A DNA stretch of 64,000 nt from Pseudomonadota bacterium (GCA_023435725.1 JAEYRD010000242.1:8625-72624); one strand, 5' to 3'. Numbered from the stretch's first letter, positions 46,520 through 55,599 are shown. Made by a program: numbers and translations. Notes: generated from the sequence alone by a model not told the origin.

Positions 46520-47845
46520 TTGCCGAACAGCAAGAAGAAACAACAAGGGCAAGGGAATCGCCGTGACACGCGTCATCGCGTTTTGAGCGCAGCCACACGG
46601 CCTTCGGCGCTCGCACCATTTCGCATCCGCAACTATCGCTTCCAGTGGCCGTCCGATCTGCTGACCTCCTGGGCGTTCGAGGTCGAGACGCTGGTGCTCG
46701 GCTGGTACATCATGGTCGAGACTGGGTCGGTGCTGCTGCTCACCGTGCTTGCCTCGCTGCAGTTCGTCGGGACATTGGTCGCGCCGGTGTTCGGCATGAT
46801 CGGCGACCGTATGGGTCATCGCGACCTCCTGGTCGCGATGCGTCTTACCTATACGGTGCTCTCGTCGACCATCATGGTTCTGGCGCTGACCGGTCACCTG
46901 TCGCCGCTGAGCGTCATGATCATCGTCGCGATCATGGGCCTGATCCGTCCCTCGGATCTCGGCGTCCGGGGCGCACTGCTTGCCGAGATCATGCCGGCCG
47001 AGCAACTGGTGGGCGCCATCAGCGTTGCGCGGACGACCCAGGACAGCGCGCGCATTGCCGGCGCGTTGACGGGCGCCGGGCTGTTCGCCGTCCTCGGCAT
47101 CGGCTTCGTCTATGTGGCGATCGCCTGTCTCTACCTCGTGGCCGCACTTCTCATGCTCTGCCTGACCCGGCCGGAAACGTCCGTTACCACGAGCGATCTT
47201 CCGGCAAATAGCCACGCGATCTCGCGATTGCTGCGCGACCTCAAGGAAGGGATTGTCTACGCCTGGAATGGCCCGGGAATGCGCGCGGCTCTGTGCGTCG
47301 CCTTCCTGGCCAATCTCACCGCATTTCCCTTCACTGGAGGATTGCTGCCCTACATCGCGCGGGAGATCTTCCATACCGACCAGACCGGCCTCGGTTATCT
47401 CTCGGCGAGCTTCGCTGTCGGCTCTCTGATCGGCTCCATCACGCTCAGCTTGGTCGGCGGACTGCGCATTGCCCGGCTGCTGATCGGCGCGACGCTGGCC
47501 TGGTACGCCATGCTGCTGGTGTTCGTCGAGATCAGGACCATGCCGGTGGCGATGGCCTGCCTCGTTCTCGCCGGCATCGCCCAGAGCATGTCGATGATAT
47601 CCGCTGCCGTGATCCTGATGCGGACAGCCAGCGCACATCTTCGCGGCCGCGTGATGGGCGTGCGTATGATGGTCATCTACGGCCTGCCGCTCGGATTGCT
47701 CGCGGCCGGCAGCCTGATTGACATCATCGGCTATTCCGCGACGGGCTCGCTCTATGCCGCCTCGGGCTTCATCGCGATGCTGGCGATCGCGGTGCGCTGG
47801 CGCGAAGATCTGTGGCCAGCGCACGCGCCGGCCAATGCAGGATGA
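46520..47845 (+). CDS. MFS transporter, EntS/DHA3-like
   Basis: About 441 residues if the TTG at 46520 is used; the start is uncertain because no ATG and no clear RBS stand nearby, and the first ~30 residues are basic and poorly conserved in look. The membrane part starts 'FRIRNYRFQWPSDLLTSWAFEVETLVLGWYIMVETGS', the MFS_3/EntS pattern, with motif A-like 'GMIGDRMGHRDLLVAM'. Twelve TM segments. By family it is an exporter (drugs or siderophore-like compounds); nothing adjacent defines the substrate. It is 61 bp past the HemD-like gene. Confidence 0.85.
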   Translation: MPNSKKKQQGQGNRRDTRHRVLSAATRPSALAPFRIRNYRFQWPSDLLTSWAFEVETLVLGWYIMVETGSVLLLTVLASLQFVGTLVAPVFGMIGDRMGHRDLLVAMRLTYTVLSSTIMVLALTGHLSPLSVMIIVAIMGLIRPSDLGVRGALLAEIMPAEQLVGAISVARTTQDSARIAGALTGAGLFAVLGIGFVYVAIACLYLVAALLMLCLTRPETSVTTSDLPANSHAISRLLRDLKEGIVYAWNGPGMRAALCVAFLANLTAFPFTGGLLPYIAREIFHTDQTGLGYLSASFAVGSLIGSITLSLVGGLRIARLLIGATLAWYAMLLVFVEIRTMPVAMACLVLAGIAQSMSMISAAVILMRTASAHLRGRVMGVRMMVIYGLPLGLLAAGSLIDIIGYSATGSLYAASGFIAMLAIAVRWREDLWPAHAPANAG

Positions 47846-47866
47846 CGAGACAAGCGTCTATGCGCC

Positions 47867-48541
47867 TTAATCCCCGTATCCTCGCAGCCGCTCGACATTG
47901 AGGATGGTGACGCCGCCATATTCTAGCCGGAGCAGACCTTCCTTCTCCAGCCGGTTCAGCGCGCGGTTGGCGTTCTGGCGGGACATGCCGGAAAGCGCGC
48001 CGATCTCCTCCTGCGTGATCTCGAGATGCGCGGTCGATTCCGGGTAGAGGATCGGGTTGAACAGCGAGGCGATGCTGCGGGCGAGGCGCGAGGTGGCGTC
48101 GAGCGTGCGGTTGACCTCGAGCATGCCGATGAACTGGCCGAGGCGCTCGTTGAGCTGGCGCACCAGGAATCGGTTGAAGCCGACGCTATTCTCGAACAGC
48201 CACATGAAGGCGCTGCGCTCCATCAGCGCGACGCGGCTGTTGCGGAGCGCGACCACGTCATAGCGGCGCGGCTCGTTCTTGAGTACGCTGCCCTCGCCGA
48301 ACCAAGCCCCCGCCGTCAGCCCGGCAAGGCTGGTCTCCTTGCCGTCGCGCGAGACCCCGCCCATCCGGGCCAGGCCAGAAACCATGCCGGCCCAATAGTC
48401 GAACGTGTCGCCGCGCATGAACACGGTCTCGCCGGTGCCGTAGGACCGCTCCGTGATTCCGGCGCGAGCAACCTCAATCTCCGCTTCCGTGAGTTCGCGC
48501 GACCAGGCAGCGACGCGCTTCAGATGATCCTCTGAAATCAT
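47867..48541 (-). CDS. Crp/Fnr-family transcriptional regulator
   Basis: A 224-residue regulator. The N-terminal cyclic-nucleotide-binding-like barrel (about 20-130) includes 'VFMRGDTFDYWAGMVSGLARM' and 'LTAGAWFGEGSVL'; the usual cAMP phosphate-binding Arg-Ser is not clear, so cAMP binding is doubtful. No Fnr-type Cys cluster. The dimerisation helix is followed by the HTH: 'LEITQEEIGALSGMSRQNANRALNRLEKEGLLRL' in position 170-205. Divergent from the second liv operon across 334 bp, making that operon a plausible target. Confidence 0.92.
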   Translation of the reverse strand: MISEDHLKRVAAWSRELTEAEIEVARAGITERSYGTGETVFMRGDTFDYWAGMVSGLARMGGVSRDGKETSLAGLTAGAWFGEGSVLKNEPRRYDVVALRNSRVALMERSAFMWLFENSVGFNRFLVRQLNERLGQFIGMLEVNRTLDATSRLARSIASLFNPILYPESTAHLEITQEEIGALSGMSRQNANRALNRLEKEGLLRLEYGGVTILNVERLRGYGD

Positions 48542-48875
48542 GATCCCGAAGCCAGCCGCACCGTTTCGTCACTCCGCTCCTATGCTGCGTTGCAGCATCA
48601 TGGTTTCGACCGCCATCCGACGAAAGACGGAGGCCGCTGCCGCCGGAAAAACTTTGTCGCAGAATTGTCAGGCGGGAGACATTTCAAAATAGCGCTTTCC
48701 CCTATTGAGAGCCACCTCGGGCGATGCGGCTTTTGATCCCAAACGGGTTGAGAGCGGCGCGGCTCCGGTCGAGACCATTAGCTGCATGGCCTCACCGGCA
48801 CGACCGTACTAGGATCGCCCGACAGGAACGGACGAAGAGCGCCGCTGAACGCGCCATCACCGGGGAGAGATTTGT
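48542..48875. other. Divergent intergenic region, Crp/Fnr gene and liv operon 2
   Basis: No gene seen in these 334 bp. It must contain both promoters. I looked for a TTGAT-N4-ATCAA Fnr-type site and found only isolated half-sites (e.g. TTGAT at 48735). Confidence 0.4.
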
Positions 48876-49700
48876 TTGGTGGCTACCAGTCTCGAAGTGC
48901 GCAGCGTGTCCTTGCGATTCGGCGGCGTTCGTGCGTTGACCGACGTCGGCTTCGCCATCAGGGAGGGCGAGCTGTTCTCGATCATCGGCCCCAACGGGGC
49001 CGGCAAGACCTCGATCGTGAATTGTATTTCCGGTCGCTACAAGCCGACGGAAGGCCAGCTCTTCTATGAGGGCCGCGACATCACCGGCCTCACGCCAAAT
49101 GCGCGCGCCTCGCTCGGCATCGGCCGCACCTTCCAGAACCTGGCGCTGTTCCACCACATGAGCGTGCTCGACAACATCATGGTCGGCCGCCATCACCTCT
49201 TGAAGAACAATTTCCTCACGGGATCGCTGTACTGGCTCACCGGCGCGCGCAAGGAAGAGCTTGAGCACCGCCGCAAGGTGGAAGAGATCATCGACTTCCT
49301 CGACCTCCAGTCGGTGCGCAAGGCCACCGCCGGCACCCTCTCCTACGGCCTGCGCAAGCGCGTGGAGCTCGCCCGCGCCATGGCGCTGGAGCCGCGCCTC
49401 ATCCTTCTCGACGAGCCGATGGCCGGCATGAATTTCGAGGAGAAGGAGGATATGGCCCGCTACATCGTCGATCTCAACGAGGAGTTCGGGATGACGGTGG
49501 TGATGATCGAGCACGACATGGGCGTTGTGATGGACATCTCCCACCGCGTCATGGTGCTGGATTTCGGCCGCAAGATCGCCGAGGGCGACCCGGCCACGGT
49601 CCTCGCCGATCCTCACGTCAAGCGCGCCTATCTTGGCGAAGAGGACGAGGTGCTGGTCGATCCGGACGATGCTCCGCCGGCGCAGGAGAGCGCGGCATGA
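48876..49700 (+). CDS. livG: Liv-type ABC transporter ATPase LivG (operon 2)
   Basis: About 274 residues. The start is non-ATG: TTG at 48876 or GTG at 48879, both well placed after GGGGAGAG (48862-48869). Walker A 'GPNGAGKTS', signature 'LSYGLRKRVELARAMA', Walker B 'LILLDEPMAGMN', H-loop 'MIEHDMGVV'. It has an Asp/Glu-rich C-terminal tail. The stop overlaps the next start (ATGA, 49697-49700). First gene of operon 2: livG - acyl-CoA synthetase - [DUF559 unit] - livH - livM - livK(broken) - livF. Confidence 0.92.
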   Translation: MVATSLEVRSVSLRFGGVRALTDVGFAIREGELFSIIGPNGAGKTSIVNCISGRYKPTEGQLFYEGRDITGLTPNARASLGIGRTFQNLALFHHMSVLDNIMVGRHHLLKNNFLTGSLYWLTGARKEELEHRRKVEEIIDFLDLQSVRKATAGTLSYGLRKRVELARAMALEPRLILLDEPMAGMNFEEKEDMARYIVDLNEEFGMTVVMIEHDMGVVMDISHRVMVLDFGRKIAEGDPATVLADPHVKRAYLGEEDEVLVDPDDAPPAQESAA

Positions 49701-51628
49701 TGGACTACGCAGGCCGCGTCGCGCAGGCCGATACCTATCCGAAGATGCTGCGGCTCAACGCGAAAGAGCACGGCAACGAGATCGCATTGCGCGAGAAGGA
49801 TCTCGGCCTTTGGCGCCCGTTCACCTGGAACGACTACCAGACACGGGTGCGCGATTTCGCGCTCGGCCTCGTCGAGCTGGGGCTGGGGCGTGGCGACGTC
49901 ATCGGCATCATCGGCGACAACCGCCCGGACTGGGTTGCGGCGGAAGTGGCGACGCATGCGATCGGGGGACTGAGCCTCGGGCTCTATCGTGACGTGCTCG
50001 ACGAAGAAGCCTCGTACCTGCTCAACTATGGCGAAGCCCAGCTCGTATTCGCCGAGGACGAGGAGCAGGTCGACAAGCTGCTCGTGCTCGCCGAGCGCGT
50101 GCCGCGGCTGAAGCACATCATCTATTCCGACCCGCGCGGCATGCGGAAGTATGACGATCCCAGACTGATGTCTGCGGAGAAATTTGCCGCCCTCGGGCGT
50201 GCCCGCGCCGCGCGCGAGCCGGAGCTTTACGATCGCCTGGTCGATGCCACCAAGGGCGAGGATGTCGCGATCCTCTGCACGACCTCTGGCACCACGTCAC
50301 ACCCCAAGCTCGCGATGCTCGCCGCCGGCCGCGTGCTCGGCCATTGCGCAACCTATCTCGCTTTCGATCCCAAGGGCCCCGACGACGAATATGTCTCGGT
50401 GCTGCCGTTGCCCTGGATCATGGAACAGGTCTACGTGCTCGGCAAAGGTCTGCTCTGCCGGATGAAGATCAACTTCGTCGAAGAGCCCGACACCATGATG
50501 AACGATCTGCGCGAGATAGCGCCGACGTTCGTGCTCTTTGCACCTCGCGTCTGGGAATCGATCGCGGCCGACGTCCGCGCCAAGGTAATGGACGCAACGC
50601 CCCTCAAGCAGAGCCTGTTCGACATCGGTATGAAGTCGGGTCTTGCCGCACTCGAACAGGGCAAGCGCTCCGGCTTTGCCGACGCAATCCTGTTCCGCGC
50701 GCTGCGCGACCGCCTCGGCTTCACCCGCCTGCGCTCGGCCGCGACCGGCGGCGCCGCGCTGGGCCCGGATACCTTCAAGTTCTTCCAGGCCATGGGCGTG
50801 CCGCTGCGGACCCTCTACGGCCAGACGGAGCTGTTGGGGGCCTACACCCTGCATCCCGAGGGCAAGGTCGACCCTGACACGACCGGCGTGCCGATGGCCG
50901 ACAGCGTCGAGATCCGCATCGACAATGCCGACGTCCACGGCGTCGGCGAGATCGTGGTGCGGCATCCCAACATGTTCCTCGGCTATTACAAGAATCCGGA
51001 GGCCAGCGTCGCCGACATCAAGGACGGCTGGATGCTGTCGGGCGACGCCGGCTATTTCAACGCGAACCGCCAGCTGGTCGTCATCGACCGCATCAAGGAC
51101 CTCGCCGAGACCTCGCGCGGCGAGCGCTTCTCGCCGCAGTTCATCGAGAACAAGCTGAAGTTCTCGCCCTATATCGCGGAAGCCGTCGTGCTCGGCGCTG
51201 GCCGCGACGCACTCGCGGCGATGATCTGCATCCGCTACTCCATCATCTCGAAATGGGCGGAGAAGAACCGCCTCTCCTTCACCACCTACAGCGACCTCGC
51301 CTCGCGGCCCGAGGTCTACACGCTGCTCCAGAAAGAGGTCGAGACCGTCAACACGACGCTGCCGCCGGCGCAGCGCATCTCGCGCTTCCTGCTCCTCTAC
51401 AAGGAGCTGGACGCCGACGACGGCGAGCTCACCCGCACGCGAAAGGTTCGCCGCGGCGTCATCAATGAGAAATACGAAGGCATCATCGACGCGATCTACC
51501 GCGGCGACGCCGACATCCCCGTCGACACCGTGATCCGCTTTCAGGACGGCACCACCCAGCGCGTGCGGACCACGCTGCGCGTGGTGGATCTGCGCCGACA
51601 TGGGCACATGGCGGAGGCGGCGGAGTGA
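49697..51628 (+). CDS. AMP-dependent acyl-CoA synthetase, long-chain type, within liv operon
   Basis: A 643-residue ANL-superfamily ligase that activates a carboxylic acid to acyl-CoA via acyl-AMP. The phosphate-binding loop is 'CTTSGTTSHPKLAML' (194-208), with 'YGQTELLGAY' as the A5-type aromatic motif and 'GWMLSGDAGYFNANRQLVVIDRIKDL' the A7/A8 hinge. Length and 'GERFSPQFIENKLKFSPYI' place it with long-chain/FadD15-like enzymes. Being translationally coupled to livG suggests that the imported solute is an acid trapped as its CoA ester. This gene set (liv genes plus acyl-CoA synthetase) is a recurrent proteobacterial arrangement. Confidence 0.92.
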   Translation: MMDYAGRVAQADTYPKMLRLNAKEHGNEIALREKDLGLWRPFTWNDYQTRVRDFALGLVELGLGRGDVIGIIGDNRPDWVAAEVATHAIGGLSLGLYRDVLDEEASYLLNYGEAQLVFAEDEEQVDKLLVLAERVPRLKHIIYSDPRGMRKYDDPRLMSAEKFAALGRARAAREPELYDRLVDATKGEDVAILCTTSGTTSHPKLAMLAAGRVLGHCATYLAFDPKGPDDEYVSVLPLPWIMEQVYVLGKGLLCRMKINFVEEPDTMMNDLREIAPTFVLFAPRVWESIAADVRAKVMDATPLKQSLFDIGMKSGLAALEQGKRSGFADAILFRALRDRLGFTRLRSAATGGAALGPDTFKFFQAMGVPLRTLYGQTELLGAYTLHPEGKVDPDTTGVPMADSVEIRIDNADVHGVGEIVVRHPNMFLGYYKNPEASVADIKDGWMLSGDAGYFNANRQLVVIDRIKDLAETSRGERFSPQFIENKLKFSPYIAEAVVLGAGRDALAAMICIRYSIISKWAEKNRLSFTTYSDLASRPEVYTLLQKEVETVNTTLPPAQRISRFLLLYKELDADDGELTRTRKVRRGVINEKYEGIIDAIYRGDADIPVDTVIRFQDGTTQRVRTTLRVVDLRRHGHMAEAAE

Positions 51629-51659
51629 GCCAGTCTACCGCCGCGCACGCAGCTACCCT

Positions 51660-51726
51660 TCGCCTCTCCCCGCTTGCGGGGAGAGGCCGGAGCGCGTCAG
51701 CGATCCGGGTGAGGGGGTGTCTCCGC
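51660..51726. repeat. Left terminal inverted repeat of DUF559 unit
   Basis: A 67-bp repeat whose inverse complement lies at 52063-52129. The first ~30 bp are identical and themselves palindromic (cctctccccgc / gcggggagagg). The stop codon of the DUF559 gene (51697-51699) is inside this repeat. Confidence 0.85.
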
Positions 51727-52062
51727 GAGGGCGGTGGCAATCGTTTCGAGAACGCCAACCAAGTTGCTCGCCAGGTCGTTGTTCCAGAAGCGCAGGATTC
51801 GATAGTTGCGATCGATGAGCCACTTATCGCGCACGGCGTCGCGCGGATTGTCTGCATGTTGTCCGCCATCCACTTCGATGATCAGGCGCGCTTCGCGACA
51901 AATGAAGTCGACGGTGTACGGCCCGATTGGCTCTTGTCGGACGAATTTGTAGCCATTCAGCCTGCGGGCGCGCAGGCGATACCAAAGCGTCCCCTCCGCA
52001 TCAGTCGATGCGGCGCGCAAACGTCTGGCACTCTCCGTCTTGAATTCATCGGCACCTCGCAT
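51697..52062 (-). CDS. DUF559 family protein (Vsr/endonuclease-like fold)
   Basis: Encodes 121 residues from the ATG at 52062, which sits exactly at the inner edge of the right inverted repeat; the frame is also open through the repeat to 52140. DUF559 proteins have a very-short-patch-repair-like PD-(D/E)xK fold. Likely catalytic residues are D52 ('YTVDFICREARL') and E63/D65 ('IIEVDGGQH', with H69). Also typical are 'EGTLWYRLRARRLNGYKFVRQEPIG' near the start and 'YRILRFWNNDLASNL' near the end. Activity and target are unknown; a DNA nick at hairpins or repeats is plausible. It is antisense to the surrounding liv operon and bounded by inverted repeats. Confidence 0.85.
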   Translation of the reverse strand: MRGADEFKTESARRLRAASTDAEGTLWYRLRARRLNGYKFVRQEPIGPYTVDFICREARLIIEVDGGQHADNPRDAVRDKWLIDRNYRILRFWNNDLASNLVGVLETIATALAETPPHPDR

Positions 52063-52129
52063 GCGGAGACTCCCCCTCACCCGCCGCGCTTTGCGCGTCG
52101 GCCTCTCCCCGCAAGCGGGGAGAGGCGAA
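52063..52129. repeat. Right terminal inverted repeat of DUF559 unit
   Basis: Inverse partner of 51660-51726. Its outer end (GAGAGGCGAAAGG, to 52132) also supplies the only RBS-like sequence for livH, ten bases before its ATG at 52143. Confidence 0.85.
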
Positions 52130-52142
52130 AGGTCCATCATAC

Positions 52143-53036
52143 ATGAACACCGCCTTCCTCATCCAGCTCCTGGTCAACGGTCTCGTCGTCGGCACGCTCT
52201 ATGGCGTCGTCGCGATGTCCTTCGTGCTGATCTACAAGGCGACACAGGTCGTCAACTTCGCGCAAGGCGAGCTGCTGCTGGTCGGCGCCTGGGTGTGCTG
52301 GGCCTTGCTCGCCAAATACCAGGTGCCGTTCTGGATCGGCATGCCGATGACGCTGGTGTTCATGTTCGTATTCGGCATCGCGATCCAGGTCCTGATCCTG
52401 CGGCCGATGATCGGCGAGCCCATCATCTCTGTGATCATGGTGACGATCGGCCTCTCCACCGTGTTGCAGGCCACGCTGAAGTGGATGTTCGGCGTCAACC
52501 CGCAGCCATTCCCGCGCGTGTTCGAGAGCCAGTCGGTCAGCCTGTTCGGCCTTCAGATCCAGACCGTCTACGTCATGAGCCTCGTGGTGTCGGTCGCGAT
52601 GATGATCGGCATGGCCTGGTTCTTCCGCGCCTCAAAGTACGGCCTTGCGATGCGCGCTACTGCGTTCAACCAGCAGGTGGCGCAATCGCTCGGCATCTCC
52701 GTGAAAAGCGTGTTCGCGATGGCCTGGGCGATCTCGGCGACGGTATCGGCGGTCGCGGGCGTCGTGGTCGCGGTCGTCAACGGCGTGTCCTCGGGCCTCG
52801 CCGCCTACGGCATCAAGGTGTTCCCCGCCGCGATCCTCGGCGGCCTCGATTCCGTCGGCGGCGCCGTGCTCGGCGGCATCATCATCGGCCTGCTCGAGAA
52901 TATCGCGCAGTATGTCGACAGCGAGTACCTGCACTGGGGCAATCTCTACGAGATCGCGCCGTTCTACGTCCTCATCATCGTGCTGATGATCAAGCCCTAC
53001 GGCCTGTTCGGCACCCACGACATCGAGCGGATCTGA
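52143..53036 (+). CDS. livH: Liv-type ABC transporter permease LivH (operon 2)
   Basis: A 297-residue polytopic permease with 'LLVNGLVVGTLYGVVAMSFVLIYKATQVVNFAQGELLLVG' at the N-terminus (LivH pattern) and the cytoplasmic loop 'SKYGLAMRATAFNQQVAQSLGI'. It starts 13 bp after the inverted-repeat unit and ends 3 bp before livM. Confidence 0.94.
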   Translation: MNTAFLIQLLVNGLVVGTLYGVVAMSFVLIYKATQVVNFAQGELLLVGAWVCWALLAKYQVPFWIGMPMTLVFMFVFGIAIQVLILRPMIGEPIISVIMVTIGLSTVLQATLKWMFGVNPQPFPRVFESQSVSLFGLQIQTVYVMSLVVSVAMMIGMAWFFRASKYGLAMRATAFNQQVAQSLGISVKSVFAMAWAISATVSAVAGVVVAVVNGVSSGLAAYGIKVFPAAILGGLDSVGGAVLGGIIIGLLENIAQYVDSEYLHWGNLYEIAPFYVLIIVLMIKPYGLFGTHDIERI

Positions 53037-53039
53037 CCC

Positions 53040-54113
53040 ATGGCCGGCCCTGCCCTCATCCCTGCTGGTGATTTCCGCACCTCCTATGCGGCCGACACCA
53101 CCATCTTCCCGACCACGACCAGCCGCAACTTCGCGATCGCCGGCGTGCTGTTGCTCTGTCTCGTGCCGCAATTCCTCGGCGGTTACTGGCTCAGCATCCT
53201 GATCCAGATCGGCATCTTCTCGATCGCGGCACTCGGTTTGAACATCCTGGTCGGCTTCACCGGGCAGATCTCGATCGGTCACGCCGCCTTCTTCCTGCTC
53301 GGCGCCTTCACCTCGGCCTATATCTCCAACAACGCGCCGATTCCGGTGTTCTTCGCGATCCCGCTCGCGGGGGTCGTCACCGCGCTGGTCGGGCTGATCT
53401 TCGGCATTCCGGCGGCGCGGCTGAAAGGGCTCTATCTCGTCATCGCTACGCTTGCCGCGCAATACATCCTGCTCGACTTCTTCTCCCGCGCCGAATGGTT
53501 CTCCGGCGGCTCGGTGCCGGCGAGTGCCGAGCCGTTCTCGATCTTCGGCTACACGCTGCGCGGCGATAAGCAGTATTTCTATGTGGTGCTGGCCTATGTG
53601 CTGCTCAGCTACCTCCTCGTCACCAATCTGATGCGCACCCGCGATGGCCGCGCGCTGGTGGCGATCCGCGACCATTATCTCTCCGCCGAGATCATGGGCA
53701 TCAACCTCACCAAATACCGCACGCTGTCGTTTGGCCTAGCCGCGTTCTTTGCCGGCATCGCCGGCGCGCTCTACGCGCATTACCAGCTCGTGGTCTCCCA
53801 GGAAGGCTTCGGCATCGAACGCTCGATCCTGTTCCTGGCCATGATCATCATCGGCGGCACAGGCTCGATCATGGGCACGCTGATGGGCACCGCCTTCGTG
53901 GTGCTACTGCCGGAATCGATGGAATTCATCAGCCTGTATCTGAAGGGCAGCGCGATCGACAAGGCGCTGTCGCTCAACACCAACATCACCTTCCTGCGCG
54001 AGATCGCGATCGGGGTGATCATCATCGCGTTCCTGATGTTCGAACCCGACGGGCTCGCGCATCGCTGGCGGCAGATCAAGGCCTACTGGAAACTCTACCC
54101 GTTCTCGCATTGA
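53040..54113 (+). CDS. livM: Liv-type ABC transporter permease LivM (operon 2)
   Basis: A 357-residue polytopic permease. 'AALGLNILVGFTGQISIGHAAFFLLGAFTSAY' and 'AIRDHYLSAEIMGINLTKYRTLSFGLAAFFAGIAGALYAHY' are the LivM core features, here split across TM segments. The N-terminus has about 35 hydrophilic residues before TM1. Partner of LivH. Confidence 0.94.
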   Translation: MAGPALIPAGDFRTSYAADTTIFPTTTSRNFAIAGVLLLCLVPQFLGGYWLSILIQIGIFSIAALGLNILVGFTGQISIGHAAFFLLGAFTSAYISNNAPIPVFFAIPLAGVVTALVGLIFGIPAARLKGLYLVIATLAAQYILLDFFSRAEWFSGGSVPASAEPFSIFGYTLRGDKQYFYVVLAYVLLSYLLVTNLMRTRDGRALVAIRDHYLSAEIMGINLTKYRTLSFGLAAFFAGIAGALYAHYQLVVSQEGFGIERSILFLAMIIIGGTGSIMGTLMGTAFVVLLPESMEFISLYLKGSAIDKALSLNTNITFLREIAIGVIIIAFLMFEPDGLAHRWRQIKAYWKLYPFSH

Positions 54114-54154
54114 GCGCGGCAACTTCACTTAAACAATAACAGGAGGAACCAACC

Positions 54155-55437
54155 ATGAAGATGAAGTCCCTTTTGAGCACCGCATCGCTCGCCCTTGTGA
54201 TCGCCGCATTCTCGGCGAGCGCGCAGGCGCAGATCGCGATCGGGCATCTCGCCGATTATTCCGGCGGCACCTCCGATGTCGGTACGCCATACGGCCAGGC
54301 CGTCGCCGACACCTTCGCCTGGGTCAACAAGAACGGCGGCGTCGGCGGCAAGCAGCTCAGTGTCGACACCAACGATTACGGCTACCAGGTGCCGCGCGCG
54401 ATCGCGCTCTACAAGAAGTGGTCGGCGCCGGACTCCAAGGTCGCCGCGATCATGGGCTGGGGCACTGCGGACACCGAAGCACTGACCGGCTTCCTCGCCC
54501 AGGACAAGATCCCCGACCTCTCCGGTTCCTACGCCGCGGCCCTCACCGATCCCGAAGGGACAAGCGGCAAGGCCAAGCCCGCGCCCTACAATTTCTCTAC
54601 GGTCCGAGCTACTCGGACTCGCTGCGCGCAATGCTGATGTGGGCAGCCGAAGACTGGAAGGCCAAGGGCAAGCCTGGCAAGCCGAAGTTTGTGCACATGG
54701 GCGCCAACCATCCCTATCCGAACGCACCGAAGGCCGCAGGCGAGGCCATGGCGCAGGAGCTCGGCTTCGAGGTGCTGCCGCCGCTGGTGTTCGCGCTCTC
54801 ACCGGGCGACTACAGCGCGCAATGCCTGAGCCTGAAATCCTCTGGCGCCAATTACGCCTATCTCGGCAACACCGCGGCCTCCAACATCTCGGTGATGAAG
54901 GCCTGCAAGACCGCAGGTGCCGACGTGCAGTTCCTCGGCAACGTCTGGGGCATGGACGAAAACGCGGCCAAGACCGCGGGCGATGCCGCCAACGGCGTCA
55001 TCTTCCCGCTGCGCACCGCGGTGAGCTGGGGCGGCGATGCGCCCGGCATGAAGACGGTGATGGAGATCTCGAAGATATCCGATCCCACCGGCAAGGTCTA
55101 TCGCCCCGTGCATTACATCGCGGCCGTGTGCTCGGCGCTCTACATGAAGGAAGCGCTCGACTGGGCCGCCAAGAACGGCGGCGCCACCGGCGAGAACGTC
55201 CGGAAGGGCTTCTACCAAAAGAAGGACTGGGTGCCGGCCGGCATGGAAGGCGTCTGCAATCCCTCGACCTGGACCGACAAGGACCACCGCGGCACGCTGA
55301 AGGTCGACCTCTATCGCACCAAGGTCTCCGGCGCGACCGACGGCGACCTCAACGACCTCATGGCGAAGGGCACGATCAAGCTCGAGAAGGTCAAGACCAT
55401 CGAGCTGCCGCGCAAGGCAGAATTGCTCGGCTGGTGA
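54155..55437 (+). pseudogene. livK: Liv-type substrate-binding protein, frameshifted (operon 2)
   Basis: A type I periplasmic binding protein gene read in two frames. The first frame (54155-54637) gives a signal peptide (LLSTASLALVIAAFSASAQA), 'QIAIGHLADYSGGTSDVGTPYGQAV' and continues to 'KPAPYNF', then leaves register (STVRATRTRC, stop). The other frame resumes at once with 'YGPSYSDSLRAMLMWAAEDWKAKGK' and runs to 55437. One missing base in the short run at about 54593-54598 explains it: the DNA reads ttctctacgg where ttcNtctacgg would keep the frame. Apart from that the gene looks intact (about 427 residues if restored). It is either a recent inactivating mutation or a sequencing error. Without it operon 2 would lack its binding protein. 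Confidence 0.85.
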
Positions 55438-55460
55438 GCGCAGTATCGCCACGTACGCAA

Positions 55461-55583
55461 CTGTCATCCCCCGCCTTGTGCGCAATTGCGCACTGGAGCG
55501 GGGGATCCAGTACGCCGCGGCCTATCGAGGAACGTCAGGCGCCTCTGGAATACTGGGTCACCCGCCTTCGGGGGTGACGACAG
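55461..55583. repeat. Palindromic repeat, family 2 copy b
   Basis: A 123-bp element beginning ctgtcatccccc and ending gggggtgacgacag, with a perfect inner hairpin (tgcgcaattgcgca). It shares blocks with the inverse of 37782-37884. It lies between livK and livF in operon 2. Confidence 0.75.
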
Positions 55584-55599
55584 CGGAGAATGAAGACGC

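Larger units (their letters stand above)
51660..52129. mobile_element. 470-bp inverted-repeat-bounded unit carrying a DUF559 gene
   Basis: Two 67-bp imperfect inverted repeats (51660-51726 and 52063-52129) bound a single reverse-strand DUF559 gene. The unit separates the acyl-CoA synthetase stop (51628) from livH (52143), a 514-bp break in an otherwise tightly packed operon. There is no transposase and no obvious target duplication, so it is not an ordinary IS; it resembles a non-autonomous or nuclease-carried repeat cassette. Confidence 0.6.

Noticed and set aside
51660..52129. Classical insertion sequence
   Set aside because: There is no transposase and no target duplication I can see; the only gene is DUF559. 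Reported as a repeat-bounded unit instead.
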